Source: CAZVWW01 sp964631265 (GTDB lineage: Bacteria > Thermotogota > Thermotogae > MWEM01). Taken from it: a stretch of DNA of 5,086 nt. The stretch spans positions 1-5,086 of the forward strand of contig CAZVWW010000152.1 of assembly GCA_964631265.1 (NCBI GenBank), read 5' to 3'. Shown here piece after piece: positions 1 through 5,086 of the stretch; within the stretch, counting starts at the first letter, position 1, and the number at the start of each line of letters is the position of its first letter. Below the pieces are notes generated by a model. The model was not told where the DNA came from, did no database searches, and was given only the letters and a program-made list of their open reading frames with translations. The translations under genes and the position numbers were made by a program.

Positions 1-44
1 GGACAGGTCCCTTGATTATGAATTCGTAATCAAGGGACCTGTCC
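1..44. repeat. 44-bp near-perfect palindrome, REP/RAYT-like element
   Basis: Two perfect 18-base arms (GGACAGGTCCCTTGATTA at 1-18 and its exact reverse complement at 27-44) flank an 8-base centre, TGAATTCG. The centre is itself palindromic except for a T/G opposition at 19/26. Each outer end (GGAC-AG-GTCC and GGAC-CT-GTCC) can also fold on its own as a tiny hairpin. Nested palindromes with GGGACnnGTCCC cores resemble the imperfect hairpins that flank IS200-like REP-associated transposases (RAYTs) and their dispersed REP copies; that family assignment is from memory and is inference. The left edge coincides with the window start, so the element may extend further. No T-run follows, so a simple Rho-independent terminator is less likely. 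Confidence 0.75.
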
Positions 45-102
45 CTCTGATTTCCATTATATACCGTGTTAACACAAACCCAAAAGGAAAAAAACAAAAA
101 TC

Positions 103-111
103 TGCTATAAT
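103..111 (+). promoter_or_regulatory. Extended -10 sigma70-type promoter for the cassette
   Basis: TGCTATAAT combines a consensus TATAAT hexamer (106-111) with the TGn extension (103-105). At 16-18 bases upstream there is only an A-rich stretch (about 82-100) and no good TTGACA, which fits an extended -10 promoter that depends little on a -35 box. Transcription would start near 118, leaving a leader of roughly 45 bases before gene 1. It is the only convincing promoter seen in the window and lies between the palindrome and the first gene. Confidence 0.6.
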
Positions 112-149
112 AAAGGTTGATTGGGATTATTCGCACCTTTTTAAAAAAC

Positions 150-156
150 AGGTGAT
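150..156 (+). promoter_or_regulatory. Ribosome binding site of gene 1
   Basis: AGGTGAT matches the 3' end of 16S rRNA and lies 6 bases before the ATG at 163, with the AGG core about 10 bases away. It supports 163 as the start of gene 1. CACC at 134-137 is complementary to the GGTG within the site, and the T-run (138-142) and A-run (143-148) between them can also pair, so a weak hairpin could partly mask the site. Confidence 0.6.
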
Positions 157-162
157 AAATCG

Positions 163-765
163 ATGAGAGGACAAGCTGTAACGTGTGGTGTTGAAGAGGA
201 AAAAGCGGGATATACCGGAAACAGTGTGTTGGATTCGGCTGTAGATTTTTTGTTGTATGAAAGCACGTTGAGGGAAAATCCGGAGGAGAAGAAAAGGCTT
301 TTAAACTGGGCGCATACCCTGGAACGGCAAACGGGGGGAGCGTTCTTTTTTTACATGAATGATCGCTCTGCGAACGGCAGGAGGGTTTCACGATTCCTGT
401 TGAAAGGAAAAGAACTAAACGGACTCTTCTGCGAACGCTCTTTCGACTATGCAAAGGGTTATCTGAAAACAAGAGCCGGCGGAGCGGAAAAGATCATCAA
501 GCTTAAAACAATCGAAACGGTTGATGATGATATTCCCGTCAGAGTTGAATTGAAGAACAAGGAGAGTGCCGTGATCATCCGGATAGAAGCAAACGGGGAG
601 AGATGCCTGCCCAAGGGATTACTGCTTCCAACAGATCCTTCACATTGTCCTATCGTTAAGGACCCGGTAAAAAAAGAAGAGAAAAAATGCTGGGAGATCA
701 GGTTTGACAATGTTCCCGACGGGGAGTTCTATTTTCTATTTGAACCCCGAAAATGGTCTTGGTAA
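163..765 (+). CDS. Unrecognised 200-residue protein, first gene of the cassette
   Basis: I do not recognise this protein. It has no signal peptide or membrane segment, so it is probably cytoplasmic, unlike the four genes after it. The N-terminal part (about residues 21-57) reads as one or two amphipathic helices rich in Leu, Glu and Lys. From about residue 60 it alternates hydrophobic and charged residues as beta strands do (FFFYMND, VRVELKNK, SAVIIRIEANG). It ends in a PDGEFYFLFEP segment like the last strand of an Ig-like sandwich. Cysteines at 8, 90, 148, 162 and 176 show no zinc-binding spacing. The start is supported by AGGTGAT upstream and by the promoter at 103-111. Gene 2 begins 14 bases after its stop. 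By position, a cytoplasmic regulator or sensor of the exported products is possible, but nothing in the sequence shows that. Confidence 0.8.
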   Translation: MRGQAVTCGVEEEKAGYTGNSVLDSAVDFLLYESTLRENPEEKKRLLNWAHTLERQTGGAFFFYMNDRSANGRRVSRFLLKGKELNGLFCERSFDYAKGYLKTRAGGAEKIIKLKTIETVDDDIPVRVELKNKESAVIIRIEANGERCLPKGLLLPTDPSHCPIVKDPVKKEEKKCWEIRFDNVPDGEFYFLFEPRKWSW

Positions 766-771
766 GGGGGG
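764..771 (+). promoter_or_regulatory. Ribosome binding site that sets the start of gene 2
   Basis: AAGGGGGG lies directly over and after the TAA stop of gene 1 and 8 bases before the ATG at 780. The longer reading from an ATG at 753 would put the start inside gene 1, upstream of this site, and would add nine residues in front of the Met-Met-Lys-Lys of a normal signal peptide. The site therefore favours 780 (or the adjacent ATG at 783). Confidence 0.65.
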
Positions 772-779
772 CAATTTCA

Positions 780-1508
780 ATGATGAAAAAAGCATCTGTC
801 TTTTTCGGCGTTTTATGCCTTTTATCCATGCCATTAATCTTAATAGCATCTGAAGACCAACCGCCTTATCCAAACGTTCTTTACGGTCAGGTAGTCGATA
901 CCAGGGGAGAACGCTTGCCGGAGGTCACTATAGAGGTTCATTCACTGGATTTTGTTGAAGTATCCGGTTCTTTTTGTGCCGTGGAAAGAATTTTCATGGA
1001 AGGCACAACTGACGAAGCCGGATGGTTTATGTTGGAAAAAGGCAACCTGGAGCATCCTCGCACCAACTTTCTTGCCAAAGTGACGATTCATAAGGGAGAA
1101 GAAACACGCATTAAATATCTTAGTGTCAACGCTGTAAACCACCCGCCGATAAAGGGGATTCAAGAGCTGGTTTTCGACCCGGAACAGGGGGGAGCCATGC
1201 TTGACAGCGAATGGGTGGCGATTAACAGGGATCCGGGCCTGTCTGCCGAAACAACATACAAATCGGAAGCTGTTGCCGGTGAAGTGATAAAGGTCATCGT
1301 TGAAACACACCCCTCAGATGCAAGGGTCAAGTTGAATGGCGTCGAGATAGGAAATTCGGGGATAACGTTCTATGTTGACAGGTCGGGGAACTATGAAATA
1401 GAATTAGAAAAAGGAGGCCTCTCCAGTCGGGTCAGCATTGATGATCTGATGTCAGAAGAGACGAACGAGATCGAGATCTTCGAAATCCTAACAGAAAAAA
1501 AACAATAG
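780..1508 (+). CDS. Exported protein with carboxypeptidase-regulatory-like and PEGA-like domains
   Basis: Numbering is from the ATG at 780 (242 residues). Residues 1-24 form a Sec signal peptide: MMKK, a hydrophobic core, and a likely cleavage after LIAS. There is no proper lipobox, since the only nearby Cys (13) is preceded by GVL inside the core. Residues about 33-115 match the carboxypeptidase regulatory-like fold, with the pattern YGQVVDTRGERLPEVTIEV, then TTDEAGWFML. Residues about 170-236 look like a PEGA domain (IVETHPSDARVKLNGVEIG, then SGNYEIELEKGG), similar in pattern to the PEGA domain of gene 4. Both domains are non-catalytic beta folds that usually serve in binding or surface presentation. 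The protein is therefore probably a periplasmic or surface accessory of the caspase-like proteins downstream; the partner role is inferred from the operon only. Gene 3 starts 9 bases after its stop. Confidence 0.8.
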   Translation: MMKKASVFFGVLCLLSMPLILIASEDQPPYPNVLYGQVVDTRGERLPEVTIEVHSLDFVEVSGSFCAVERIFMEGTTDEAGWFMLEKGNLEHPRTNFLAKVTIHKGEETRIKYLSVNAVNHPPIKGIQELVFDPEQGGAMLDSEWVAINRDPGLSAETTYKSEAVAGEVIKVIVETHPSDARVKLNGVEIGNSGITFYVDRSGNYEIELEKGGLSSRVSIDDLMSEETNEIEIFEILTEKKQ

Positions 1509-1511
1509 GAA
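1507..1511 (+). promoter_or_regulatory. Ribosome binding site of gene 3, overlapping the gene 2 stop
   Basis: AGGAA shares bases with the TAG stop of gene 2 (1506-1508) and lies 6 bases before the ATG at 1518. This arrangement fits translational coupling of genes 2 and 3. Confidence 0.55.
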
Positions 1512-1517
1512 TCGCCG

Positions 1518-2048
1518 ATGCCATTCAAAGTCAGTCTTTTTGTCCTGTTTTTGTTGATGATTACCGCAAGCGCTTTTTCAGGAGACATCATCACCTTGAC
1601 GATTCCTCAGGCAACACAGACCTACAGGGCAGGCGATATCATGCCCGCCATCTTCTTCAGTGTGAAAAAGGACCTGCATGTCTATGTCTTTCATGTCAAT
1701 GCCGGAGGAGAATATCTTCTCCTGTGGCCCGAGCCCTATCATTATCCTGAAATGGACAGCTTTCTGAAAGCGGGTGAGACAAATCTCATCGAACCGGTTT
1801 ACAGATTCACAGGCGATTACAGCGGTGAGGAGCAGTTTGTCCTTTTCGGGTTTCAGAGAGAGACAAACCGGTTGGGGTATATTAAGCAGACGCTCGTTTA
1901 TGAGGCTCTCCGGGGACGGTATCACAAAGAAAATCCGATTGCCCGGTACCTCAAATCAGATGACTATGATATTGTCAAAAAGGGGCTGGTGGCAAAAAAG
2001 ATCTTCCGTTTCTATTACTGTGGAAATGGGAAGGATCCGGATAAATGA
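1518..2048 (+). CDS. Exported DUF4384-type protein
   Basis: This 176-residue protein starts with a signal peptide (MPFKVSLFVLFLLMITASAFS, likely cut before GDI). Residues about 27-128 follow the DUF4384 pattern: a strand plus YRAGDIM, then VKKDLHVYVFHVNAGGEYLLLWPEPY, then a KAGETNLI-EP turn and a final strand, EQFVLFGFQRET. In that family a beta-sandwich is often found beside, or fused to, bacterial caspase-like (C14) proteases; its role is not established. Here the caspase-like gene starts inside its stop codon (ATGA at 2045-2048), which strongly suggests coupled translation and related function. The tail (about 130-176) is charged and basic, without a recognisable motif. The assignment rests on pattern recognition of the core, so a profile search could still place it in a sister family. 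Confidence 0.8.
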   Translation: MPFKVSLFVLFLLMITASAFSGDIITLTIPQATQTYRAGDIMPAIFFSVKKDLHVYVFHVNAGGEYLLLWPEPYHYPEMDSFLKAGETNLIEPVYRFTGDYSGEEQFVLFGFQRETNRLGYIKQTLVYEALRGRYHKENPIARYLKSDDYDIVKKGLVAKKIFRFYYCGNGKDPDK

Positions 2049-4381
2049 AAAAGATGATGATTCTATTCATGATCGGAATGCTTTTTTCTCTTACAGCCCT
2101 GTCAACAGACTACGCCATAGTGGTTGGGATCAACCAATACCGGTATCTCAAGCCGCTCAAATACCCGATAAAGGATGCCGAACAAATCGGAAGGCTTTTA
2201 GAGCATTACGGTTATAAAACGACCTATCTGATTGAAGAACGGCTGAGCGAAGGGGAGATCCTTGGTGAAATTGATTATCTCTCCAACTTCTCAAAAGAGG
2301 AAGACACGCTTTTCTTCTTCTTTTCTGGACATGGTTTATATGGGGAGACACAGGATGAACGCGGGCTCATGACATTCTACACCAACCCGGAACGGGCGAA
2401 CAGTGTTGTCACTCAGAGCGAGCTCTCTGAAGCCCTTTCGGCTTTCAAGGGCAGAAAGATGGTGGTTCTCGATGCCTGCTTTCAGGGGGTTGACCAGCCA
2501 AAGATGCAAGTGGAAAATGACATGGAGACTTCCAGAGGGCTTGCCGGGGTTGCCGATCTGCTGATAACATCCAGCTCGGCACAGGAAAAGGCCAGCGACG
2601 GATTCTACTTTGGCAGCCGATACATCGAAAACGGGGTGGCCGCCTTTTTTGTCAGAAAGGCCCTGGAAGGGGAGGCCGATTTTAACAGGGACATGGCCCT
2701 CTCGGCCTCTGAGATTGAAGAATATCTCAAAAGATTTGCCGTTGACTACGCAAACCTGAATAGCCAGAGTATGGAGATCCACACAGGGCCGGAAGCGGCC
2801 GATGAGCTGGTATCTATCTCGAACCCGTCCGATCAGCTTGAGCCGCTTGACGGAGTTATCCACATCAACAGTATCAACGGGGAAGCAACTGTCTTTGTCA
2901 ACGGGGAAAAGATCGGAAAGCCCCCGTTAGCCCTTGAAAAGAAACCTGGCAACTACGAGATCGCCTGTCGTCTTGAAGGACACCTCGATGAGAAAAAATA
3001 CATCAGTTTGAGACCCGGCGCAACGGAGCGGGTGATGTTCAAATTGAAAGAACGTATTGACCCGGAGAATCCACCGGAAACGGGTTGGAATTATCCGAGA
3101 GGGGATACAGGCAACTCCAGCTATTACCCCTTTCAGAGCAAGCCCGGTGATTATACACAACTCAGTCAGAAATGGGCCATGAACATCCGCTATCCGGGTT
3201 TCCAAAACCATTATATAACGAGGGGGATCAGCACCTATGTCTTTTTGACGGGGGATGTTGATGTTGACCCTTATCTTGAGATCGTCTTTTTAGCCGGGCC
3301 GGACAGGATTCAGATCCTGGATCACAAGGGTGGTGTCTTGAACCATTTCCGGCTCCCCTATGAGGATATCCTTTATATTCCACAAACCGGATTCCTTGAC
3401 GATGTTGACGATGATCTGAAAAAGGAGATCGGAACAGGGGAAAGGCGGCTGAATCAGGACTATCTAACGGCAGTCTTTCAGGACAGTGACGCCATGCCGG
3501 CCCTCACGTTCAGAAGTCCTGAACTGAGCGATTCCACCGATTTCTTTCCTGCCCACCGTTTTGAAGGCGGGGACATTCTCTTTGTCGTGAACTCGGAAAG
3601 CCGGAAAGGGGTGGCCCGATACACCCGTGACGGCGTGATGAAATGGTTCTACGATCCGGGACTCACCGTCAAAGACGTATCGGTTTATAACGATGAAATA
3701 ATCGGACTCTCAGTCTATACCGCCCATTTCAAAGACGATTATACCGAATTTGATCTGGAGGAGGACGACGAGGTTCTCCGGGCGATTGTAATAGATGCCG
3801 GGGGCGTAGAAATCTTTAATCGGGTGGGGTTTTACAACCATGACGAAGGCCAGTCCTTTTCATATGTAGATGACTTTGACAACGACGGGGATTGGGAGCT
3901 GCTTGTTCAGGAGTTGCATTCGGAAACCTATTATTCAGGGGTTTCTGGACTTTATCTTTTAGACAAGTCCGGCGAAGTGAAGTACAGCTATAAGAGTATA
4001 GAAGACTCTTTTGTTCCTTATCTGGCTTTTGCGGATCTGAACAACGACGGGAAAAAAGAGATAGTCTACACAGCGAGGAGCGATAGCTGTCAGAGGGAGA
4101 AAGGGACGATAGAGGTTTTCAACAGCAATCTCGAACGCCTTCACCGTGTTGAAGACGCCTTCGTCCAGTTTATCAACGACATTGACGGCGACGGGAACAA
4201 CGAGATCGTTGCAAAGGACGGTACAAGGGTCCTCATCATGGACCGGGAGCTGAACGAGCTTTTCACATACGACACCGATCATCTGATAGAGACTTGTATC
4301 GTCTCTGATATAGACCGTGACGGGGTTAATGACATACTGGTTTTTACCCATTCCAGGCTCTTTTGTCTGACGATGGAATGA
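2045..4381 (+). CDS. Exported caspase-like (C14) protease with PEGA domain and FG-GAP/VCBS beta-propeller
   Basis: The 778-residue protein begins with a signal peptide (1-20, likely cleavage after TALS). The caspase-like domain (about 22-230) opens with DYAIVVGINQY and carries the catalytic His96 in FFFFSGHG and Cys145 in VVLDACFQG, followed by the ITSSSAQEKASDG segment expected of the small subunit. It closes with an acidic loop, D212-x-N214-x-D216 to E223, spaced like an EF-hand. A PEGA domain follows (about 270-335; VFVNGEKIGKPPLAL, then GNYEIACRLEGH). Residues about 347-778 form a beta-propeller of FG-GAP/VCBS type with repeated D-x-D/N-x-D-G motifs. The family cleaves peptide bonds using the His/Cys dyad, usually after basic residues in bacterial forms. 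Its substrate is unknown here. An AAGGA site at 2031-2035 supports the start, which overlaps the gene 3 stop. It probably acts in the periplasm or at the surface. Confidence 0.9.
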   Translation: MKKMMILFMIGMLFSLTALSTDYAIVVGINQYRYLKPLKYPIKDAEQIGRLLEHYGYKTTYLIEERLSEGEILGEIDYLSNFSKEEDTLFFFFSGHGLYGETQDERGLMTFYTNPERANSVVTQSELSEALSAFKGRKMVVLDACFQGVDQPKMQVENDMETSRGLAGVADLLITSSSAQEKASDGFYFGSRYIENGVAAFFVRKALEGEADFNRDMALSASEIEEYLKRFAVDYANLNSQSMEIHTGPEAADELVSISNPSDQLEPLDGVIHINSINGEATVFVNGEKIGKPPLALEKKPGNYEIACRLEGHLDEKKYISLRPGATERVMFKLKERIDPENPPETGWNYPRGDTGNSSYYPFQSKPGDYTQLSQKWAMNIRYPGFQNHYITRGISTYVFLTGDVDVDPYLEIVFLAGPDRIQILDHKGGVLNHFRLPYEDILYIPQTGFLDDVDDDLKKEIGTGERRLNQDYLTAVFQDSDAMPALTFRSPELSDSTDFFPAHRFEGGDILFVVNSESRKGVARYTRDGVMKWFYDPGLTVKDVSVYNDEIIGLSVYTAHFKDDYTEFDLEEDDEVLRAIVIDAGGVEIFNRVGFYNHDEGQSFSYVDDFDNDGDWELLVQELHSETYYSGVSGLYLLDKSGEVKYSYKSIEDSFVPYLAFADLNNDGKKEIVYTARSDSCQREKGTIEVFNSNLERLHRVEDAFVQFINDIDGDGNNEIVAKDGTRVLIMDRELNELFTYDTDHLIETCIVSDIDRDGVNDILVFTHSRLFCLTME
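3254..4381 (+). other. Repeat-built beta-propeller region of the caspase-like protein
   Basis: Acidic, possibly calcium-binding repeats occur at residues 404-413 (GDVDVDPYLEI, degenerate), 450-462 (FLDDVDDDLKKEI), 607-620 (YVDDFDNDGDWELL), 662-675 (FADLNNDGKKEIVY), 710-723 (INDIDGDGNNEIVA) and 753-767 (VSDIDRDGVNDILVF). Between them a second motif recurs: a strand with a D/N-G turn, such as RIQILDHKGG, GVARYTRDG, AIVIDAGG, LYLLDKSG, IEVFNSN and VLIMDREL. Motif spacing of about 43-55 residues fits the blades of a seven- or eight-bladed propeller. The protein ends in a half-motif, RLFCLTME, which could close the ring with N-terminal strands. Blade count and calcium binding are inference. Confidence 0.75.
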
Positions 4382-4389
4382 TTATTATC

Positions 4390-4395
4390 GAGGAG
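4390..4395 (+). promoter_or_regulatory. Ribosome binding site that sets the GTG start of gene 5
   Basis: GAGGAG lies 9 bases before the GTG at 4405. An in-frame TGA at 4396-4398 excludes any earlier start. The next in-frame ATG, at 4438, would remove the basic MKRK n-region of the signal peptide and has no comparable site in front of it. Confidence 0.7.
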
Positions 4396-4404
4396 TGATT
4401 CTTT

Positions 4405-5086
4405 GTGAAGAGAAAAGTAATATTTACCACAATATTGATGATTTTGATCGTTTTGACGGTCTTTTCAAAAGACTACGCCCTGCTTGTCGGAATTGAGGAG
4501 TACCGGTATCTCGAACCGCTTGAAAACGCCAGACAGTCAGCTGAAAGGCTTGGAAGCGTTATGAGAGAGTACGGGTTCGACACAACAATCCTGGCAAATG
4601 GGAGGATCAGTGATGATAAGATCCTTGAGGAGCTCCGGTATATCTCGGAGTTTTCCCGGGCGGGGGATACGCTCTTCTTCTATTTTTCCGGTTATGCTGT
4701 TGATGGGGAAAGCGATGAAGAAAGAGGATTGCTTTCCTATTACGCGAATCCGGAGGATCAGGAGAGTATCCTGACCAATCAAACACTCAACAAGGCGTTG
4801 AAGTCCTTTAAGGGAAAAACGATTGTTGCAATGGACCGGACTTTTCCCGGAACCGACAAGAAAGACCTTGAGATGATTGACAAAAAAGCGCTTCAGCAGG
4901 CGCTTGTTCAGAATGCAGAATTCATCATTACAACTTTAAAAGGGGATGACCGTGTCGCCGGTTTTTATCTCGGTAATCAGTTCATCGACGAGGGAATTGT
5001 CTCCTATTATCTCAAGAAAGCATTTATCGGTGAGGCCGACATCGATAAAGATAACGTGATAACCGCTTATGAACTGAACAGATATC
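4405..5086 (+). CDS. Exported caspase-like pseudoprotease, paralog of the preceding gene (partial, 3' end outside window)
   Basis: The GTG start gives 227 codons to the window edge with no frameshift or stop. Residues 1-21 are a signal peptide (basic MKRK, hydrophobic core, likely cleavage at VFS before KDY). The rest aligns without gaps to the caspase domain of gene 4 from DYALLVGIEEY to the DRTFPG segment, at roughly 45% identity by eye. The catalytic positions are lost: His is replaced by Tyr97 (FFYFSGYA; codon TAT at 4693-4695) and Cys by Thr146 (VAMDRTFPG; codon ACT at 4840-4842). The TSSS segment is also changed, to TTLK. Fold-defining residues are kept, as is an EF-hand-like loop, D212-x-D214-x-D216 to E223. 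It therefore looks like a maintained non-catalytic caspase homologue rather than a decaying gene. The missing 3' part may carry PEGA and propeller domains like gene 4, which cannot be seen here. A regulatory or scaffold role is inference. Confidence 0.88.
   Translation, partial: MKRKVIFTTILMILIVLTVFSKDYALLVGIEEYRYLEPLENARQSAERLGSVMREYGFDTTILANGRISDDKILEELRYISEFSRAGDTLFFYFSGYAVDGESDEERGLLSYYANPEDQESILTNQTLNKALKSFKGKTIVAMDRTFPGTDKKDLEMIDKKALQQALVQNAEFIITTLKGDDRVAGFYLGNQFIDEGIVSYYLKKAFIGEADIDKDNVITAYELNRY

Noticed and set aside
1..50. Palindrome as a Rho-independent terminator of an upstream gene
   Set aside because: No T-run follows on the plus strand (CTCTGATTTCC) and the outer arm starts at the window edge, so the dispersed-repeat reading fits better.
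69..74. TTAACA as a -35 box for the promoter
   Set aside because: It is about 31 bases upstream of the TATAAT hexamer, far from the usual 16-18 base spacing.
753..779. Longer start of gene 2 at ATG 753, inside gene 1
   Set aside because: It would add MVLVRGAIS in front of a canonical MMKK signal peptide, overlaps gene 1, and lies upstream of the strong AAGGGGGG site that serves the ATG at 780.
816..818. Cys13 of gene 2 as a lipoprotein attachment site
   Set aside because: The preceding residues GVL do not match a lipobox and the Cys lies in the middle of the hydrophobic core.
1774..2217. Forward open frame of 147 codons spanning genes 3 and 4
   Set aside because: It lies out of frame across two well-supported genes, has no ribosome site of note, and its Arg/Ser-rich product looks like an off-frame reading.
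2336..2863. Reverse-strand open frame of 175 codons inside the caspase gene, and the other reverse-strand frames across the window
   Set aside because: All lie opposite genes with recognisable domains or coherent coding, have no recognisable motifs, and read as shadows. The one at 4537-4782 merely opposes gene 5.
3098..3106. Arg-Gly-Asp at residues 352-354 of the caspase-like protein as an integrin-binding motif
   Set aside because: A tripeptide occurs by chance, and here it sits in a WNYPRGDTGNSS stretch typical of the entry to bacterial propeller domains.
4405..5086. Gene 5 as a degraded pseudogene
   Set aside because: The frame is open for 227 codons, the signal peptide and ribosome site are intact, structural residues are conserved, and there is no indel relative to gene 4 through the catalytic region. 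Only functional motifs are changed. What lies past the window could still change this view.

Overview
The window is one same-strand gene cassette, probably an operon, from a bacterium. Four of its five genes encode proteins that start with Sec-type signal peptides. Base composition is moderate, a little under half G+C by eye, with clear Shine-Dalgarno sites and a mix of ATG and GTG starts. Exported PEGA, DUF4384, FG-GAP/VCBS and C14 caspase-like domains together suggest an environmental bacterium with an envelope, most likely Gram-negative (Desulfobacterota-like or a neighbouring phylum). The sequence does not fix the taxon.

Layout: bases 1-44 are an almost perfect palindrome that looks like a dispersed repeat of the REP/RAYT type. 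It is followed by a short leader with an extended -10 promoter (103-111). Gene 1 (163-765) encodes an unrecognised 200-residue protein with no signal peptide. Gene 2 (780-1508) encodes an exported protein with a carboxypeptidase-regulatory-like Ig domain and a PEGA-like domain. Gene 3 (1518-2048) encodes an exported DUF4384-type protein. Gene 4 (2045-4381) overlaps gene 3 by ATGA and encodes an exported 778-residue protein: a caspase-like C14 domain with an intact His96/Cys145 dyad, a PEGA domain, and a C-terminal FG-GAP/VCBS-like beta-propeller. Gene 5 (GTG start at 4405, running off the window end) encodes a second exported caspase-like protein. It is clearly a paralog of gene 4, but its catalytic His is Tyr and its catalytic Cys is Thr.

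The most notable point is this tandem pair of an apparently active caspase-like protease and an apparently dead one. The dead copy keeps the fold, the reading frame, the signal peptide and an EF-hand-like acidic loop. Gene spacings of 14, 9, -4 and 23 bases and the absence of visible terminators argue for co-transcription from the promoter before gene 1. By inference, the DUF4384 and PEGA proteins are envelope partners of the protease pair, and the pseudoprotease may be a regulator or scaffold, in the manner of eukaryotic pseudocaspases. None of these functions is shown by the sequence itself.
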